A DNA stretch of 48,540 bases from Myxococcota bacterium (GCA_030065975.1 JASJCN010000022.1:1-48540); one strand, 5' to 3'. Counted from the first letter of the stretch, positions 1 through 10,291 are shown. Numbers and translations: made by a program. Notes: generated by a model not told the origin, from the sequence alone.

Positions 1-239
1 GCCTCGGCCAGGTCGCCGGTGCCGCAGGCGATGTCGAGCACGAGATCGTCGGACGAGACGCCCACCGTATCGAGCGCCAGCCGCCGCCAGCGCTGGTCGA
101 GGCCGAGGGTCAGCAGCCGGTTCAGCAGGTCGTAGCGCGGAGCGATGCGATCGAACATCGACTGCACGCTCTGCCGCTTCTCCTCGGCCGCGGGCAGCAC
201 GCTGCTCCGCCCCGGGTCGCGCAGGGCTCGCTCGCTCAC
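1..239 (-). CDS. menG: Demethylmenaquinone/ubiquinone C-methyltransferase UbiE/MenG, 3' end off the window
   Basis: This gene is missing from the ORF track because it runs off the left edge. On the minus strand a GTG at 239 opens a frame that reads MFDRIAPRYDLLNRLLTLG and then LDIACGTGDLAE before the edge. Both match UbiE/MenG: the N-terminal MFDxIAxxYDxxNxxLS-like signature followed by SAM-binding motif I. Family members methylate the ring of the quinone precursor using S-adenosylmethionine. Only about 79 residues are present, so the choice between menaquinone and ubiquinone pathways cannot be made here. Its GTG overlaps the TGA of the upstream MerR gene (GTGA), which suggests translational coupling. 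Confidence 0.85.
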   Translation of the reverse strand, partial: MSERALRDPGRSSVLPAAEEKRQSVQSMFDRIAPRYDLLNRLLTLGLDQRWRRLALDTVGVSSDDLVLDIACGTGDLAE

Positions 240-1057
240 GGGCGCCGCCCTCCCCCGGCACCGCGCCAGCCGACCTCGATGGCGAGGCTGCGATCGCGGG
301 TCGCCGAGAGCGCGGCACGCAGATCGTCGCTGGCGCCGCTTCGGTCGAGACGCTCGAGGGCGCGCGTCACCAGCGTGCGCTGGAAGTGCAGCGCGATCAG
401 GCGGGTCACCTGGGGCAGCAGGTCGTGGAACGCCGCGGTGACCGAGGCGGCGCCCTCGGCGTCCTCGAGCGCCGTCTTGCGCACGTTGTCGTCGAAGAGA
501 TCGATCGCGCGCTCGGTCACGTCGCGCACGTTGCGCGCGTGGTCGACGGCCAGCTGCAGCAGCTCGGCCATGGGAAAGCCCGCCTGCAGCACGGCGAGAC
601 CCGCGCGGGCCATCTCGACGTCGCTGGCCGCGAAGCGCTCCTCGCCCTCGAGATGCAGCGGCTCGAGCAGCCCGGCCTGCTGCGCCGCCGAGACCAACGC
701 CGCGGGCAGCCCGGCCTCGCGGGCCAGCTCCTCTCGAGACAAGGTGCGCTCGCCCACGTGCTCCCGGGCGAGCGCCTCGAGCAGCGGGCCCGTGGGCGAC
801 TCCTCGGGCGCCTCGAGCACCTTGGCGATCAGCGCGAGGGTCAGGCCCTCCTCGTGGAGCGCCCGGATCCGCGCCAGGCGCTCGAGGTGGGCGTCTCCGT
901 ACAGGGCCACCCGGCCGCGACGCCGCGGAGCCGGGAGCAGCCCGCGGGTCTGGTAGTAGCGGACGGTGTCGACCGAGACGGACGCTCGGCGCGCGAGCTC
1001 CTCGACGCGGTACTCGCCCGGCGACTCGGTGGGGGGACCCGATCCGTCCATGCACAT
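236..1057 (-). CDS. MerR-family transcriptional regulator
   Basis: A 273-residue protein whose first ~85 residues form a MerR winged helix-turn-helix: YRVEELARRASVSVDTVRYY recognition helix, then GLLPAPRR and a wing ending in ALIAKVLEA. The remaining ~190 residues are helical and alanine/leucine-rich with no metal-binding cysteine pair, so it is not a classic mercury or copper sensor. The ligand is unknown. It overlaps the start of the UbiE/MenG gene by 4 nt, so the two are probably co-transcribed. Two start codons compete, ATG at 1057 and ATG at 1051 (MCM). A palindrome lies on the first of them, which fits autoregulation. Confidence 0.85.
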   Translation of the reverse strand: MCMDGSGPPTESPGEYRVEELARRASVSVDTVRYYQTRGLLPAPRRRGRVALYGDAHLERLARIRALHEEGLTLALIAKVLEAPEESPTGPLLEALAREHVGERTLSREELAREAGLPAALVSAAQQAGLLEPLHLEGEERFAASDVEMARAGLAVLQAGFPMAELLQLAVDHARNVRDVTERAIDLFDDNVRKTALEDAEGAASVTAAFHDLLPQVTRLIALHFQRTLVTRALERLDRSGASDDLRAALSATRDRSLAIEVGWRGAGGGRRP

Positions 1058-1070
1058 ACTCTAAGAGTAT
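1056..1070. promoter_or_regulatory. Palindrome overlapping the MerR start, candidate operator
   Basis: ATACTCTAAGAGTAT is a perfect 7-1-7 inverted repeat, in an AT-rich patch of an otherwise GC-rich region. A third TTACTC half-site follows at 1071-1076. It overlaps the first possible ATG of the MerR gene. MerR regulators bind dyads within their own promoters, so this is a plausible autoregulatory site; if so, the ATG at 1051 is the better translation start. Confidence 0.5.
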
Positions 1071-1130
1071 TTACTCGAACCGTCGAGCCGCCCACCGGCC
1101 CCGGAGACCCCCGGGGGTCCTCTCCACCCT

Positions 1131-1156
1131 CTAGCGATCCACGCTAGCGATCCAGG
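1131..1156. repeat. 13-nt tandem duplication spanning the esterase stop codon
   Basis: CTAGCGATCCACG is followed directly by CTAGCGATCCAGG (12 of 13 identical). On the minus strand each unit carries the same TAG, so the last codons and stop of the esterase gene are effectively duplicated downstream of the gene. Confidence 0.8.
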
Positions 1157-2379
1157 TAGGCCTCGTGCTGGGCGGAGAGGAACGCCGCCACGGCGCGGAT
1201 GGTGCGGACCGAGCGCACCGAGTGGAAGGTGTCGAAGGCGTGCTGAGCGCCCTGGGACTCGAGGTAGGCCACGGGCGACTGCGACTTCTCGCGCAGCGCA
1301 TCCACGAACGCGCGGGCCTCCTCCACGAACACCAGGGAGTCGTGGGTCCCGTGGATCACCAGGAACGGGGGCGCCTGGGCGTGGACCCGGGAGATGGGCG
1401 AGCAGCGCTCCCACAGGTCGCCGTCGGTGATTGGCGTCCCCGGGAAGACGCGGTTCGACAGGAACGGCTGCATCGCCTGGCGGCCGCGAATGCCCTGGCG
1501 GTCGAGGAAGTCGTACACGCCGTAGAACGGCACGCAGGCCGCCACCGACGTGTCGGCGTGCTCGAAGCCCGGCTGCCAGTCGCCGTCGCCCGCGGAGAGC
1601 GCCGCGAGCGCTGCGAGATGGCCGCCGGCCGAGCCGCCGGTGATGCACACGAACTCGGGATCGACGCCGTAGTCGTCGGCGTGCTCCCGCACCCAGGCGA
1701 TCGCGCGCTTCACGTCCACCACGGGGTCGGGCATGCGCCCCGGCCGACTCAGGCGATAGTTGGGCGCGAAGCACACCCAGCCGCGCTCGGCCATGTGGTG
1801 CATCAGCGGCTGGGCCTGCTCCTCCTTGTTGCCGATCACCCAGCCGCCGCCGTGGATCTGGACGAGGGCGGGCCGACCCTCGCCCGGCGCTTCGGGCATC
1901 ACGACGTCGAGGAGGTTGCGACGCCCGCGATCTCGGGGCTGGGGGTCGGAGTAGGCGACGTTGGCGAGGCGGGTCACGCCGGGCCGACGCATGCGGAAGG
2001 GACGCAGCCACTCGCCGGCCGAGACGTCTCGCGGCACGTCGAGCACCACGGACTCGCTCGGCTCGTCCACGCGCAGCGGGTCGGACTCGGCGCGCAGATG
2101 GGCGCTGAGCAGGGCTCCCCAGCCGACGAAGGCCACGCCGAGCCCCACGATGCCCGGGGTGCTCGCGAAGGCCCCGAAGGCCGCGAACACGAGGGTGGCC
2201 AGGGCCTGCCACGCCAGGTGATGGAGCGCGAGCTCCCCCGTGAGCCAGGCGCCGAAGAAGTAGGGGCCCGCCAGGGCGCCGAGCTGCCGGCGCTGCAGGA
2301 GGGCGGTGAAGGCGAGGACGGCTCCGATGCTCGCGACGCCGAGGAAGATCCACCCGGCGGTCGCGTCGGCGCCGCTCAC
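1144..2379 (-). CDS. Membrane-anchored alpha/beta hydrolase (HSL-type esterase/lipase)
   Basis: A 411-residue protein. The first ~95 residues hold three hydrophobic segments (starting near 10, 50 and 75), so the N-terminus is membrane-embedded. The rest is a hormone-sensitive-lipase-type alpha/beta hydrolase: oxyanion motif HGGGW (176-180), nucleophile elbow GGSAGG with Ser250, acid Asp347 in HGTHDSLV and His380 in GAQHAF. It should hydrolyse carboxylic esters; the substrate is unknown. The GTG at 2379 was chosen because it overlaps the TGA of the upstream ATPase gene (GTGA) and gives a complete N-terminal membrane domain. The 1417-residue ORF in the track is this gene fused to a shadow frame of fusA. 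Confidence 0.85.
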   Translation of the reverse strand: MSGADATAGWIFLGVASIGAVLAFTALLQRRQLGALAGPYFFGAWLTGELALHHLAWQALATLVFAAFGAFASTPGIVGLGVAFVGWGALLSAHLRAESDPLRVDEPSESVVLDVPRDVSAGEWLRPFRMRRPGVTRLANVAYSDPQPRDRGRRNLLDVVMPEAPGEGRPALVQIHGGGWVIGNKEEQAQPLMHHMAERGWVCFAPNYRLSRPGRMPDPVVDVKRAIAWVREHADDYGVDPEFVCITGGSAGGHLAALAALSAGDGDWQPGFEHADTSVAACVPFYGVYDFLDRQGIRGRQAMQPFLSNRVFPGTPITDGDLWERCSPISRVHAQAPPFLVIHGTHDSLVFVEEARAFVDALREKSQSPVAYLESQGAQHAFDTFHSVRSVRTIRAVAAFLSAQHEAYLDR

Positions 2380-3059
2380 GAGCGAACGAGAAGCAGGGAC
2401 TTGGGATCGAGAGCGACGCGGAGCGCGGCCACGTCGGGGTTCTCGTGATCCTTGAGTGCGCGCAGCGCCACGCTCTGGCCGTCGGGCTCGAGCGCCACGA
2501 TCACGCCGAAGAGATCGCGGCTCGCCGCGAGGCTCTCGGGCAGCTCCTGCACCTGCTCGGTGGCACACGAAGCCGAGAGCCAGATCTCGACACCGAGCTC
2601 CTGGGCCAGGCTGCCCACGTCCTGCAGCTCGTCGCGGGTCGCCCCGTCGAAGCCCTCGAGGATCACGAGCGCGGGACGGCCCCCCGCCTCCTGCTCGATC
2701 TTCACGGCTTCGCGCAGCTTGCCGGCCGAGAAGGCGGCCGGCGGATAGGCGCGAATGCTGCGGCGACGGTCGGCCTCGGCATGCACCACGGCCTCGTCCT
2801 CGAGCTGGGCGTGGGAGACGAGGTCCTCGAAGACCGTGTCGTAGTGGGCCCGGGTGTGGGCCACGGTCTGGTCGAGCACCACGTGCAGCACGTGCTCGCC
2901 ACGCAGCAGGTCGTCCACGGCGAGGCCCACCAGGAAGGAGGTCTTGCCGACGCCATGGGCGGCCAGCACCAGACCGAGATTGCCCTTGCCGAGCCCGCCG
3001 TGGAGCCCCTTCTCGAGCAGGCGGACGGGGCTCCGGGCGGTCAGGAAATCGAGATCCAT
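2376..3059 (-). CDS. P-loop ATPase of RecA/DnaB-like type, function unknown
   Basis: A 227-residue protein with a P-loop at 33-40 (AAHGVGKT), where the usual first glycine is alanine, and a hydrophobic Walker-B-like strand PALVILEGFDG. The layout of short N-terminus, P-loop, acidic strand and a later IWLSASC strand resembles compact RecA/KaiC/DnaB-C-like ATPases. No DNA-binding or membrane domain is visible. It sits 66 nt downstream of fusA and overlaps the esterase start by 4 nt, so transcription probably runs fusA-ATPase-esterase. I do not recognise a named family. Confidence 0.7.
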   Translation of the reverse strand: MDLDFLTARSPVRLLEKGLHGGLGKGNLGLVLAAHGVGKTSFLVGLAVDDLLRGEHVLHVVLDQTVAHTRAHYDTVFEDLVSHAQLEDEAVVHAEADRRRSIRAYPPAAFSAGKLREAVKIEQEAGGRPALVILEGFDGATRDELQDVGSLAQELGVEIWLSASCATEQVQELPESLAASRDLFGVIVALEPDGQSVALRALKDHENPDVAALRVALDPKSLLLVRS

Positions 3060-3125
3060 CCAGTCTGGTCCTCCAGAGGGGCCCGGGCCCGGAGGCCCAG
3101 GGGAGGTTGTCGGGTTCCCCCGATG

Positions 3126-5219
<2,094 letters not shown>

Positions 5220-5605
5220 GACGTCTTGCCGCGTTGCGTCGTCGCGGGCGTGCCGCGCGAGCTTTCCGGTGCTGGTTCGAGTCTCTCTGATGCCGCCGTC
5301 TCTCGGCGGGAACCTGTGACTCGACTGTTCGATGGGGTCCGTGCGACTGGGGTCGCGGGGAGCGCCGGGCCGAACCCGGCTCCTGGGTGGCCGGCACTGG
5401 GGGGATGGTGTTGCCATCCAGCTCCGTGGCCCCCGAAGACCTTCACTCCGTTCCGTCTCTGGGGTGACCCCCGCGTGAGCCGCTTCCCTAGGCGGAAGCT
5501 CCTCGACGCAGCGGAGGCTGGGCCGACCATCGGCAGGCCGCAGCCACCCCCTGAGACGGGCCCGAAAACTAATCGGTTTTCAGGATCGTGCCAGCGGAGA
5601 TGAAG
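5220..5605 (-). promoter_or_regulatory. 386-nt non-coding region upstream of fusA, rich in hairpins
   Basis: No convincing gene lies here. On either strand it contains perfect 6-bp stem-loops at 5293-5309 (CCGCCG/CGGCGG), 5364-5380 (GCCGGG/CCCGGC), 5403-5419 (GGATGG/CCATCC), 5482-5499 (GCTTCC/GGAAGC) and 5564-5581 (GAAAAC/GTTTTC). The last lies about 25 nt past the stop of the QueG-like gene and in an AT-rich patch, so it may be a terminator or the start of the fusA promoter. The others would fall in the fusA 5' leader. A regulatory role is inference. Confidence 0.4.
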
Positions 5606-6346
5606 TCAAGAATCCCCAGGGGGAACCGACTTCAGTCGGGGAATCCCCATGGCCCGGGCGGCCGCCGCCATGTGATGGCCCTCGGCTGCCTGCGAGTAGG
5701 CGTGCTCCGGCCCGACGACGCAGGCCCGACGCGCCGCGCAGCGATCGCGGCAGCCCGGGTCGCTCCGCCGCTTTGCCGCACAGGCCTCGATCTCGAAGCC
5801 CCGGGCCGGCAGCGCCGACGCCGGGCAGGCCCCCTGGCAAGGAGCCGGACAGCCCTCGCAGGGCCCGGGGCCCGGGAGCGGGCCCGGCCCCTCGAGCGCA
5901 GCGTCGACCAGGAGGGCCGCGCGCAGGCTCATCCAGGGACCGACCTCCGGGTGCAGCAGCAGGCCGAGCCGGCTCGGCCAGCCGAGCCCCGCCTCCCGGC
6001 CCAGGGCGACGAAGTCGAGATAGGTCCCGGCCTCGGGCCGGTGGGCGAAGACGGCCCGGACCCGGTGCCCCGCCGCCTCGAGGGCGGCGGCGCGCCGGGC
6101 GATCTCGGCCTCGGTGAAGGCGTCCACGGGATCGGGCCCGGCGAGGCCGCGGGCCTGGACGGCCTCGAACAGGGCGCGCCCACCGCAGCCGACGACGAAG
6201 GCCGAGCGGGCCTCGGGCAGCAGCCGGGCGACGTGCAGGGGCTCGGGCTGGAGGCGGTCCCAGGCCTCCCGGGTGACGATCCCGACCCGGTCGAAGCCCG
6301 TGGCGGCGAGGCCCGCACGCAGCCACTCCCACGAATCGCCCGGCAT
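5606..6346 (-). CDS. QueG-like double [4Fe-4S] protein (truncated epoxyqueuosine-reductase relative)
   Basis: A 246-residue protein with a conserved QueG-like stretch GLGWPSRLGLLLHPEVGPW followed by ferredoxin-type cysteines: CEGCPAPCQGACP (163-174) and a second set at 189, 199, 203 and 209. QueG reduces epoxyqueuosine in tRNA using cobalamin and two clusters, but QueG proteins are usually 350-380 residues. This one lacks the C-terminal HEAT-like part and has PSR where QueG has IGK. It is therefore a paralogue of uncertain role, perhaps electron transfer. The ATG at 6346 was chosen because it begins 8 nt after the stop of the formyltransferase gene. Confidence 0.65.
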   Translation of the reverse strand: MPGDSWEWLRAGLAATGFDRVGIVTREAWDRLQPEPLHVARLLPEARSAFVVGCGGRALFEAVQARGLAGPDPVDAFTEAEIARRAAALEAAGHRVRAVFAHRPEAGTYLDFVALGREAGLGWPSRLGLLLHPEVGPWMSLRAALLVDAALEGPGPLPGPGPCEGCPAPCQGACPASALPARGFEIEACAAKRRSDPGCRDRCAARRACVVGPEHAYSQAAEGHHMAAAARAMGIPRLKSVPPGDS

Positions 6347-6354
6347 CGCGCGAG

Positions 6355-7278
6355 TCAGTCGAGACGCGTTCCGACGACGAGGCCCGCCTCCTCGGCCGAG
6401 ACCTTGCCGCCTTCCGCCCGCGCCCGGCCCACCCAGAGGCTCCCGCCCCGGGCGGCGATGCGGGCGGCGCCGTCCCGACACTCCACCACGGTGCCGGGCT
6501 CGCCGTCGCTCGACTCCTCGGCGAGGTAGGCATCGAAGAGGCGCACGCGCGCGCCGGCCAGTCCGGCGTGGGCGCCGGGCTGGGGATCGCAGCCGCGGAT
6601 CTGCCGGTCGATCACGGCAGCGGGCCTCGACCAGTCGATGCGCGCATCCTCCTCGCCGACCAGCCCCTGGAAGCTCGCCTGGGACTCGTCCTGCACCCGG
6701 AGCTCGGCGGTCCCGCGGTCGACGTGGTCGACCGCCTCGACCATGGCGTCGACGCCGAGCTCGTAGAGCTCCTCGAAGTAGAGCGTGGCGGCGGTGTGCT
6801 TCGGCTGGATCGGGACCGGGCCCTTCTGCACCACGATCGGGCCGGTGTCCACGCCCGCGTCCGGGCGGAACACCGTCACCCCCGCCTCGGTCTCGCCCTG
6901 GATGATCTGCCACGCGAGCGCGTTGCCGCCCCGGAACTTCGGCAGCAGCGAGGGGTGGAAGCAGAGCGAGCCGTGCTCGGGCGCATCGACCACCTCGCTC
7001 GGCAGGATCATCGTCACGAAGGCCAGCACGTTCAGCTCGGCGCCGAGGGCCCGATACTCCTCCACGCGCTTCGCGAGGGGCTCGCCGGTCTTCTTGCGCA
7101 TGGCGCGCGGACGGATCAGCGGAAGCCCGCGCGACGCGGCCTCCTCGGCCAGCGGATCGGGCCGCTTGCCCTCGGGCGGCGCGTACACGCCGACGATCTC
7201 GTGGCCCGCCTCGATCAGACGCACGAGCACGTCCTTTCCGAAGGCCGCCTGGCCGAAGAACGCGATGCGTAGGGACAT
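6355..7278 (-). CDS. Formyltransferase-fold protein resembling the 10-formyl-THF hydrolase domain
   Basis: A 307-residue two-domain protein of the Fmt/10-formyltetrahydrofolate dehydrogenase fold. The core FHPSLLPKFRGGNALAW with His108, and GVTVFRPDAGVDTGPI with Asp144, follow the hydrolase domain of formyl-THF dehydrogenase (which reads YHPSLLPRHRG) more closely than bacterial Fmt (NIHASLLP). The C-terminal ~100 residues (IDWSRPAAVIDRQIRG onward) match the formyltransferase C-terminal domain. It may deformylate 10-formyl-THF or act on a nucleotide-sugar or other acceptor. It is possibly miscalled as methionyl-tRNA formyltransferase; no def gene is adjacent. It is co-directional with IF-1, the acyltransferase and the QueG-like gene. 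Confidence 0.8.
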   Translation of the reverse strand: MSLRIAFFGQAAFGKDVLVRLIEAGHEIVGVYAPPEGKRPDPLAEEAASRGLPLIRPRAMRKKTGEPLAKRVEEYRALGAELNVLAFVTMILPSEVVDAPEHGSLCFHPSLLPKFRGGNALAWQIIQGETEAGVTVFRPDAGVDTGPIVVQKGPVPIQPKHTAATLYFEELYELGVDAMVEAVDHVDRGTAELRVQDESQASFQGLVGEEDARIDWSRPAAVIDRQIRGCDPQPGAHAGLAGARVRLFDAYLAEESSDGEPGTVVECRDGAARIAARGGSLWVGRARAEGGKVSAEEAGLVVGTRLD

Positions 7279-7303
7279 GCTCGAGATCCTGTCTTTGTGC
7301 CGG

Positions 7304-7975
7304 CTACCGCGGGTGGTTGCGATCGCCCACCTTGCCGCGGGGCCTGGCCGGCATGCCGAAGGCGAGAGTGTGGTCCGGAACGTCGCGCGTCACCAGCGAG
7401 CGGGTGCCGACCACGGCGTGATCGCCGATGCGGACGCCCTGCAGGATCGTCACGTCCGAGGCCACCCAGGCGCAGTCTCCGATGTGGACGGGGCCGCGCG
7501 TCTCCTGGTGGTCGTCGTCGATCGGATGGTCCGAGTCCCAGATGCGGGTGCCGGGGCCGATCCATCCCTTCTCGCCCACGGTGATCCGCTCCCGGGCGCT
7601 CAGGGTGCAGCCGTTCAGCAGGCTCTCCCGGCCGAGGCGCATGTGCGCGCCGGCGTAGACCATCAGGTGGATGGGCCCGGACTCCGTGCGCAGCCAGGCC
7701 CCCTCCTCGATCCGGAGCTCGGCCCCGGGCTCCACGAAGAAGGTCACGCCCCCCGGGCGCCGATCCGCCAGGACGCCGGGGCCGATCACCAGGCGCGCGC
7801 CCGGGCCCAGACGGAAGCGCGCAACGGCCAGGGCGTTGGTCGCGCTCGGGTGGATCTCGAGGCCCGGGTGCCGCCACTGGAGCCAACGCAACACCAGGCG
7901 ATCGCGAAGGGCGACCAGCCGCAGCTGGGTGGGGAGCCAGAACCCCAACCAGCGACCGAGCCAGCCGTCGGGCAT
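7304..7975 (-). CDS. Left-handed beta-helix (hexapeptide repeat) acyltransferase
   Basis: A 223-residue protein with imperfect hexapeptide turns through ~55-200 (VHIGDCAWVASDVTILQGV, IGDHAVVGTRSLV). It has the DSDHPID signature typical of NodL/LacA/WbbJ-type O-acetyltransferases, where the histidine is catalytic. The acceptor, a sugar, polysaccharide or lipid, is not known. The ATG at 7975 lies 5 nt after the IF-1 stop, so the two are co-transcribed. It ends ~25 nt before the formyltransferase start. Confidence 0.8.
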   Translation of the reverse strand: MPDGWLGRWLGFWLPTQLRLVALRDRLVLRWLQWRHPGLEIHPSATNALAVARFRLGPGARLVIGPGVLADRRPGGVTFFVEPGAELRIEEGAWLRTESGPIHLMVYAGAHMRLGRESLLNGCTLSARERITVGEKGWIGPGTRIWDSDHPIDDDHQETRGPVHIGDCAWVASDVTILQGVRIGDHAVVGTRSLVTRDVPDHTLAFGMPARPRGKVGDRNHPR

Positions 7976-7980
7976 GGGCC

Positions 7981-8223
7981 CTAGCTGCCCTGGGTCGACT
8001 CGCCCTCGCGCAGCCGGAAGGTGATGAAGCCGTGGGTCGGGTCGTAGGGAGACAGGCCGACCTGCACGCGGTCCCCGGGGATCACGCGGATGCGGAAGCG
8101 GCGCATCCGGCCGGAGAGCTGAGCGGTGACGGTCTGGCCCGAATCCAGGGTGATCTGGTAGCGACCTCCGCCGAGGATCTTGTCCACGGCACCGGTGGTC
8201 TGGATCAGGTCGTCTCGCGCCAA
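7981..8223 (-). CDS. infA: Translation initiation factor IF-1
   Basis: An 80-residue OB-fold protein too short for the track, which extends it wrongly to 8862. TTGAVDKILGGGRYQITL, TAQLSGRMRRFRIRVIPGD and LSPYDPTHGFITFR align along the whole of IF-1. It binds the 30S A site during initiation. The start is a TTG at 8223 with a clear GTGGAGG Shine-Dalgarno 5-6 nt upstream. A tail of about ten residues (REGESTQGS) extends beyond the usual ~72-residue length. It faces the glycosyltransferase gene divergently. Confidence 0.9.
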   Translation of the reverse strand: MARDDLIQTTGAVDKILGGGRYQITLDSGQTVTAQLSGRMRRFRIRVIPGDRVQVGLSPYDPTHGFITFRLREGESTQGS

Positions 8224-8233
8224 GGAGCCTCCA

Positions 8234-8261
8234 CCCGCTGCTGAGGACCCGCTGCTGAGGA
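8234..8261. repeat. 14-nt perfect tandem duplication upstream of infA
   Basis: CCCGCTGCTGAGGA occurs twice in direct succession, starting 10 nt upstream of the infA Shine-Dalgarno/start region. It lies in the divergent intergenic region and has no coding role. Confidence 0.85.
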
Positions 8262-8359
8262 GCGGCTTCGGGGGGGCGCAAGCTAGCACTTGCCCCGCAG
8301 GCCAGCGACCCGCACACGCGCCCCTCACGAGCCCCTTCGATAGTCTGGGCGGGTCCTGA

Positions 8360-8387
8360 GATCGAGAGCGAAAGATCGAGAGCCAAG
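8360..8387. repeat. 14-nt tandem duplication upstream of the glycosyltransferase
   Basis: GATCGAGAGCGAAA is followed directly by GATCGAGAGCCAAG (12 of 14 identical). It ends just before the GGGAGGG ribosome-binding site of the GT-C gene. Confidence 0.75.
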
Positions 8388-8404
8388 GGAGGGAGCCGGC
8401 GATC

Positions 8405-10291
8405 GTGACGGGGGACGCGGCGCTGCGACGGGTGCGGCTGTGGGGTGGCCTCGGACTGCTCGCCCTCGCCGCCTTCCTGGTGCTGGCCCCCTCGCCATGG
8501 AGCGTCGAAGGCGGACCCGGCTTCTTCGCCGAGGACCGCGGCCGCCCCCTCCGCGCGAACGTCTGGATCGGCCTGTGGTGGGCCGCCGCCCTGAACCTCG
8601 GGCTCGGCGCCCTGTGCGTGGCCAGCGCGCCGCTCTGGACACGGCCCGTACCGCCACGAGCGAGCCGTCCGGCCGGGATGTCGCGCCGGCTCTTCGCGCT
8701 CCTCGTGGCGCTGGCCATCCTCTTGGGCCTGGGGCTGCGGCTCCCTCTCGCGACGAAGAGCCTCTGGTGGGACGAGGCGTGGACCATCCGCCAGGTGATC
8801 GTCGGCTCCTTCGCAGTGACCGACGGCGACCCGACGGCAGCGAACGATCTCGAGCGGTTCAAGCCCGGGGGGCTCGAGCGCGCGCTCTTCTACGCCAAGA
8901 AGCCCACCAACCACGCCCTCTACAGCGTGGCCGCCTGGAGCACGAACGGCGTCTGGCGCAGCACCCACGACGGCCCCCCGCAGCGCTTCTCGGAGCTCGC
9001 CTATCGCCTGCCCGCCCTCCTGGCCTCGGCTCTCTGCATGCTCGGTGTGGCGCTCCTGTGTCGCGAGCTCGGTTTCGCCCGCGCCGGCCCCCTGGCGGCG
9101 CTCCTCCTGGCCCTCCACCCCTGGGCCATCCGCTACGGAACCGAGGGGCGTGCCTACGGCTTCGTGATGACCTTCACCGTCCTCGGCGTGCTCGCGATGT
9201 CGCGCTTCCTGCGCAGCCGACGCCACCGCGATCTCGGGGCGTACGTGGTGAGCCAGGTGCTGCTGGTCTGGACCTGGTCCTACGCGGCGTTCGTCACGGC
9301 CGGCCTGGGAGCGGCCGCCGGGCTCCACGTGTTGCGAAGCGAAGGAAGCGCCCGCGAGCGTCGCGGGGAGGCGTTCCGCCTGGTCGTGGCCCATGTGCTG
9401 GCGGTGATGGCGGTGGTGCAGGTCTTCGCCCCGAACCTCACCCTCGTCGGAACCTGGGGCGTCTACGTGGGAGACGCCGTCTCGAGACTCCCGGCCGTGC
9501 TGGCCGGGCTCGCCACCGGGATGCTCTGGCCCGACGGCCTCGGCGACCCGGAACTTCCCTCGCTCTCGGCGCTGCTCGAGAGCTCGCGGCTCGCTCAGGC
9601 GGTGGTGCTCGTCGTCCTCCCCCTGGTGGTCGCGGGCGGCGCCGTCGCCGTGTGTCGCTTCGACCGGAGCGCGCGGAGCGTGTTGCTCGGCTGGCTCGCC
9701 GCCGCTCCCCTGGCGGTGATCGTCACCCAGGTGACCGGGCGCCACTTCTATCCGCGCTTCCTGATGTACGCGCTCCCTGCAGTCGTGGTCCTGGCCGCGA
9801 TCGGCCTCGAGCGGCTCCACGCCAGGTGCGCGCGCCGCTGGTCGGGCGCTCGGGGGCACGGTACGGGGCTCGCGCTCGCGGGCGCGGCGGTCGCGGCCTG
9901 GCTCGCGGTCTGCGCCCCGCAGATCCAGCTGCTCCTCGAGCGCCCCTACGCACCGCTCCGCGACACCCGCGACAGCCTGGCTCCGGCGGCGATCCGCGCC
10001 GGGCTCGGCTTCGGGACCAGCGCGCTCCGCGTCTACGATCCCGAGATCCGCTACCTCGACGGCGTCGCCGACATCGCCGCGATCTGCCGGACGGCGCGAG
10101 ACGCGGGGCAGCCGCTGCGCATCGCCTCGGGCTACCCGGTGCACAACCGCGAGCGACGCCCGGCGATCGCCTTGCTCGAGGACGCGACCCACTTCACGGT
10201 GGTGGCCGAGCACCGCGGGATCGAGCCGGCCTTCCACTTCCGGGTCTTCGCGCCGTCGGGCCCCTGTCCGGCGGCTTCGCCGAGCGGGTGA
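8405..10291 (+). CDS. GT-C-fold polytopic membrane glycosyltransferase (PMT/ArnT-like)
   Basis: A 628-residue protein with about ten to eleven hydrophobic segments. The first long loop carries WWDEAWT (Asp123-Glu124), the acidic motif of GT39/GT83-type transferases that use polyprenyl-phosphate sugars. The later YGTEGRAYGF motif after a transmembrane segment is typical of the same group, and a ~100-residue soluble C-terminus follows the last membrane span. It should transfer a sugar to an envelope lipid, glycan or protein at the outer face of the inner membrane. GTG at 8405 follows GGGAGGG. No glycan-cluster genes flank it, so the acceptor is unknown. Confidence 0.8.
   Translation: MTGDAALRRVRLWGGLGLLALAAFLVLAPSPWSVEGGPGFFAEDRGRPLRANVWIGLWWAAALNLGLGALCVASAPLWTRPVPPRASRPAGMSRRLFALLVALAILLGLGLRLPLATKSLWWDEAWTIRQVIVGSFAVTDGDPTAANDLERFKPGGLERALFYAKKPTNHALYSVAAWSTNGVWRSTHDGPPQRFSELAYRLPALLASALCMLGVALLCRELGFARAGPLAALLLALHPWAIRYGTEGRAYGFVMTFTVLGVLAMSRFLRSRRHRDLGAYVVSQVLLVWTWSYAAFVTAGLGAAAGLHVLRSEGSARERRGEAFRLVVAHVLAVMAVVQVFAPNLTLVGTWGVYVGDAVSRLPAVLAGLATGMLWPDGLGDPELPSLSALLESSRLAQAVVLVVLPLVVAGGAVAVCRFDRSARSVLLGWLAAAPLAVIVTQVTGRHFYPRFLMYALPAVVVLAAIGLERLHARCARRWSGARGHGTGLALAGAAVAAWLAVCAPQIQLLLERPYAPLRDTRDSLAPAAIRAGLGFGTSALRVYDPEIRYLDGVADIAAICRTARDAGQPLRIASGYPVHNRERRPAIALLEDATHFTVVAEHRGIEPAFHFRVFAPSGPCPAASPSG

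Noticed and set aside
5265-5300. tRNA-like string GGTTCGAGTCTC
   Set aside because: The flanking bases do not form a T-stem and no acceptor or anticodon arm can be built around it.
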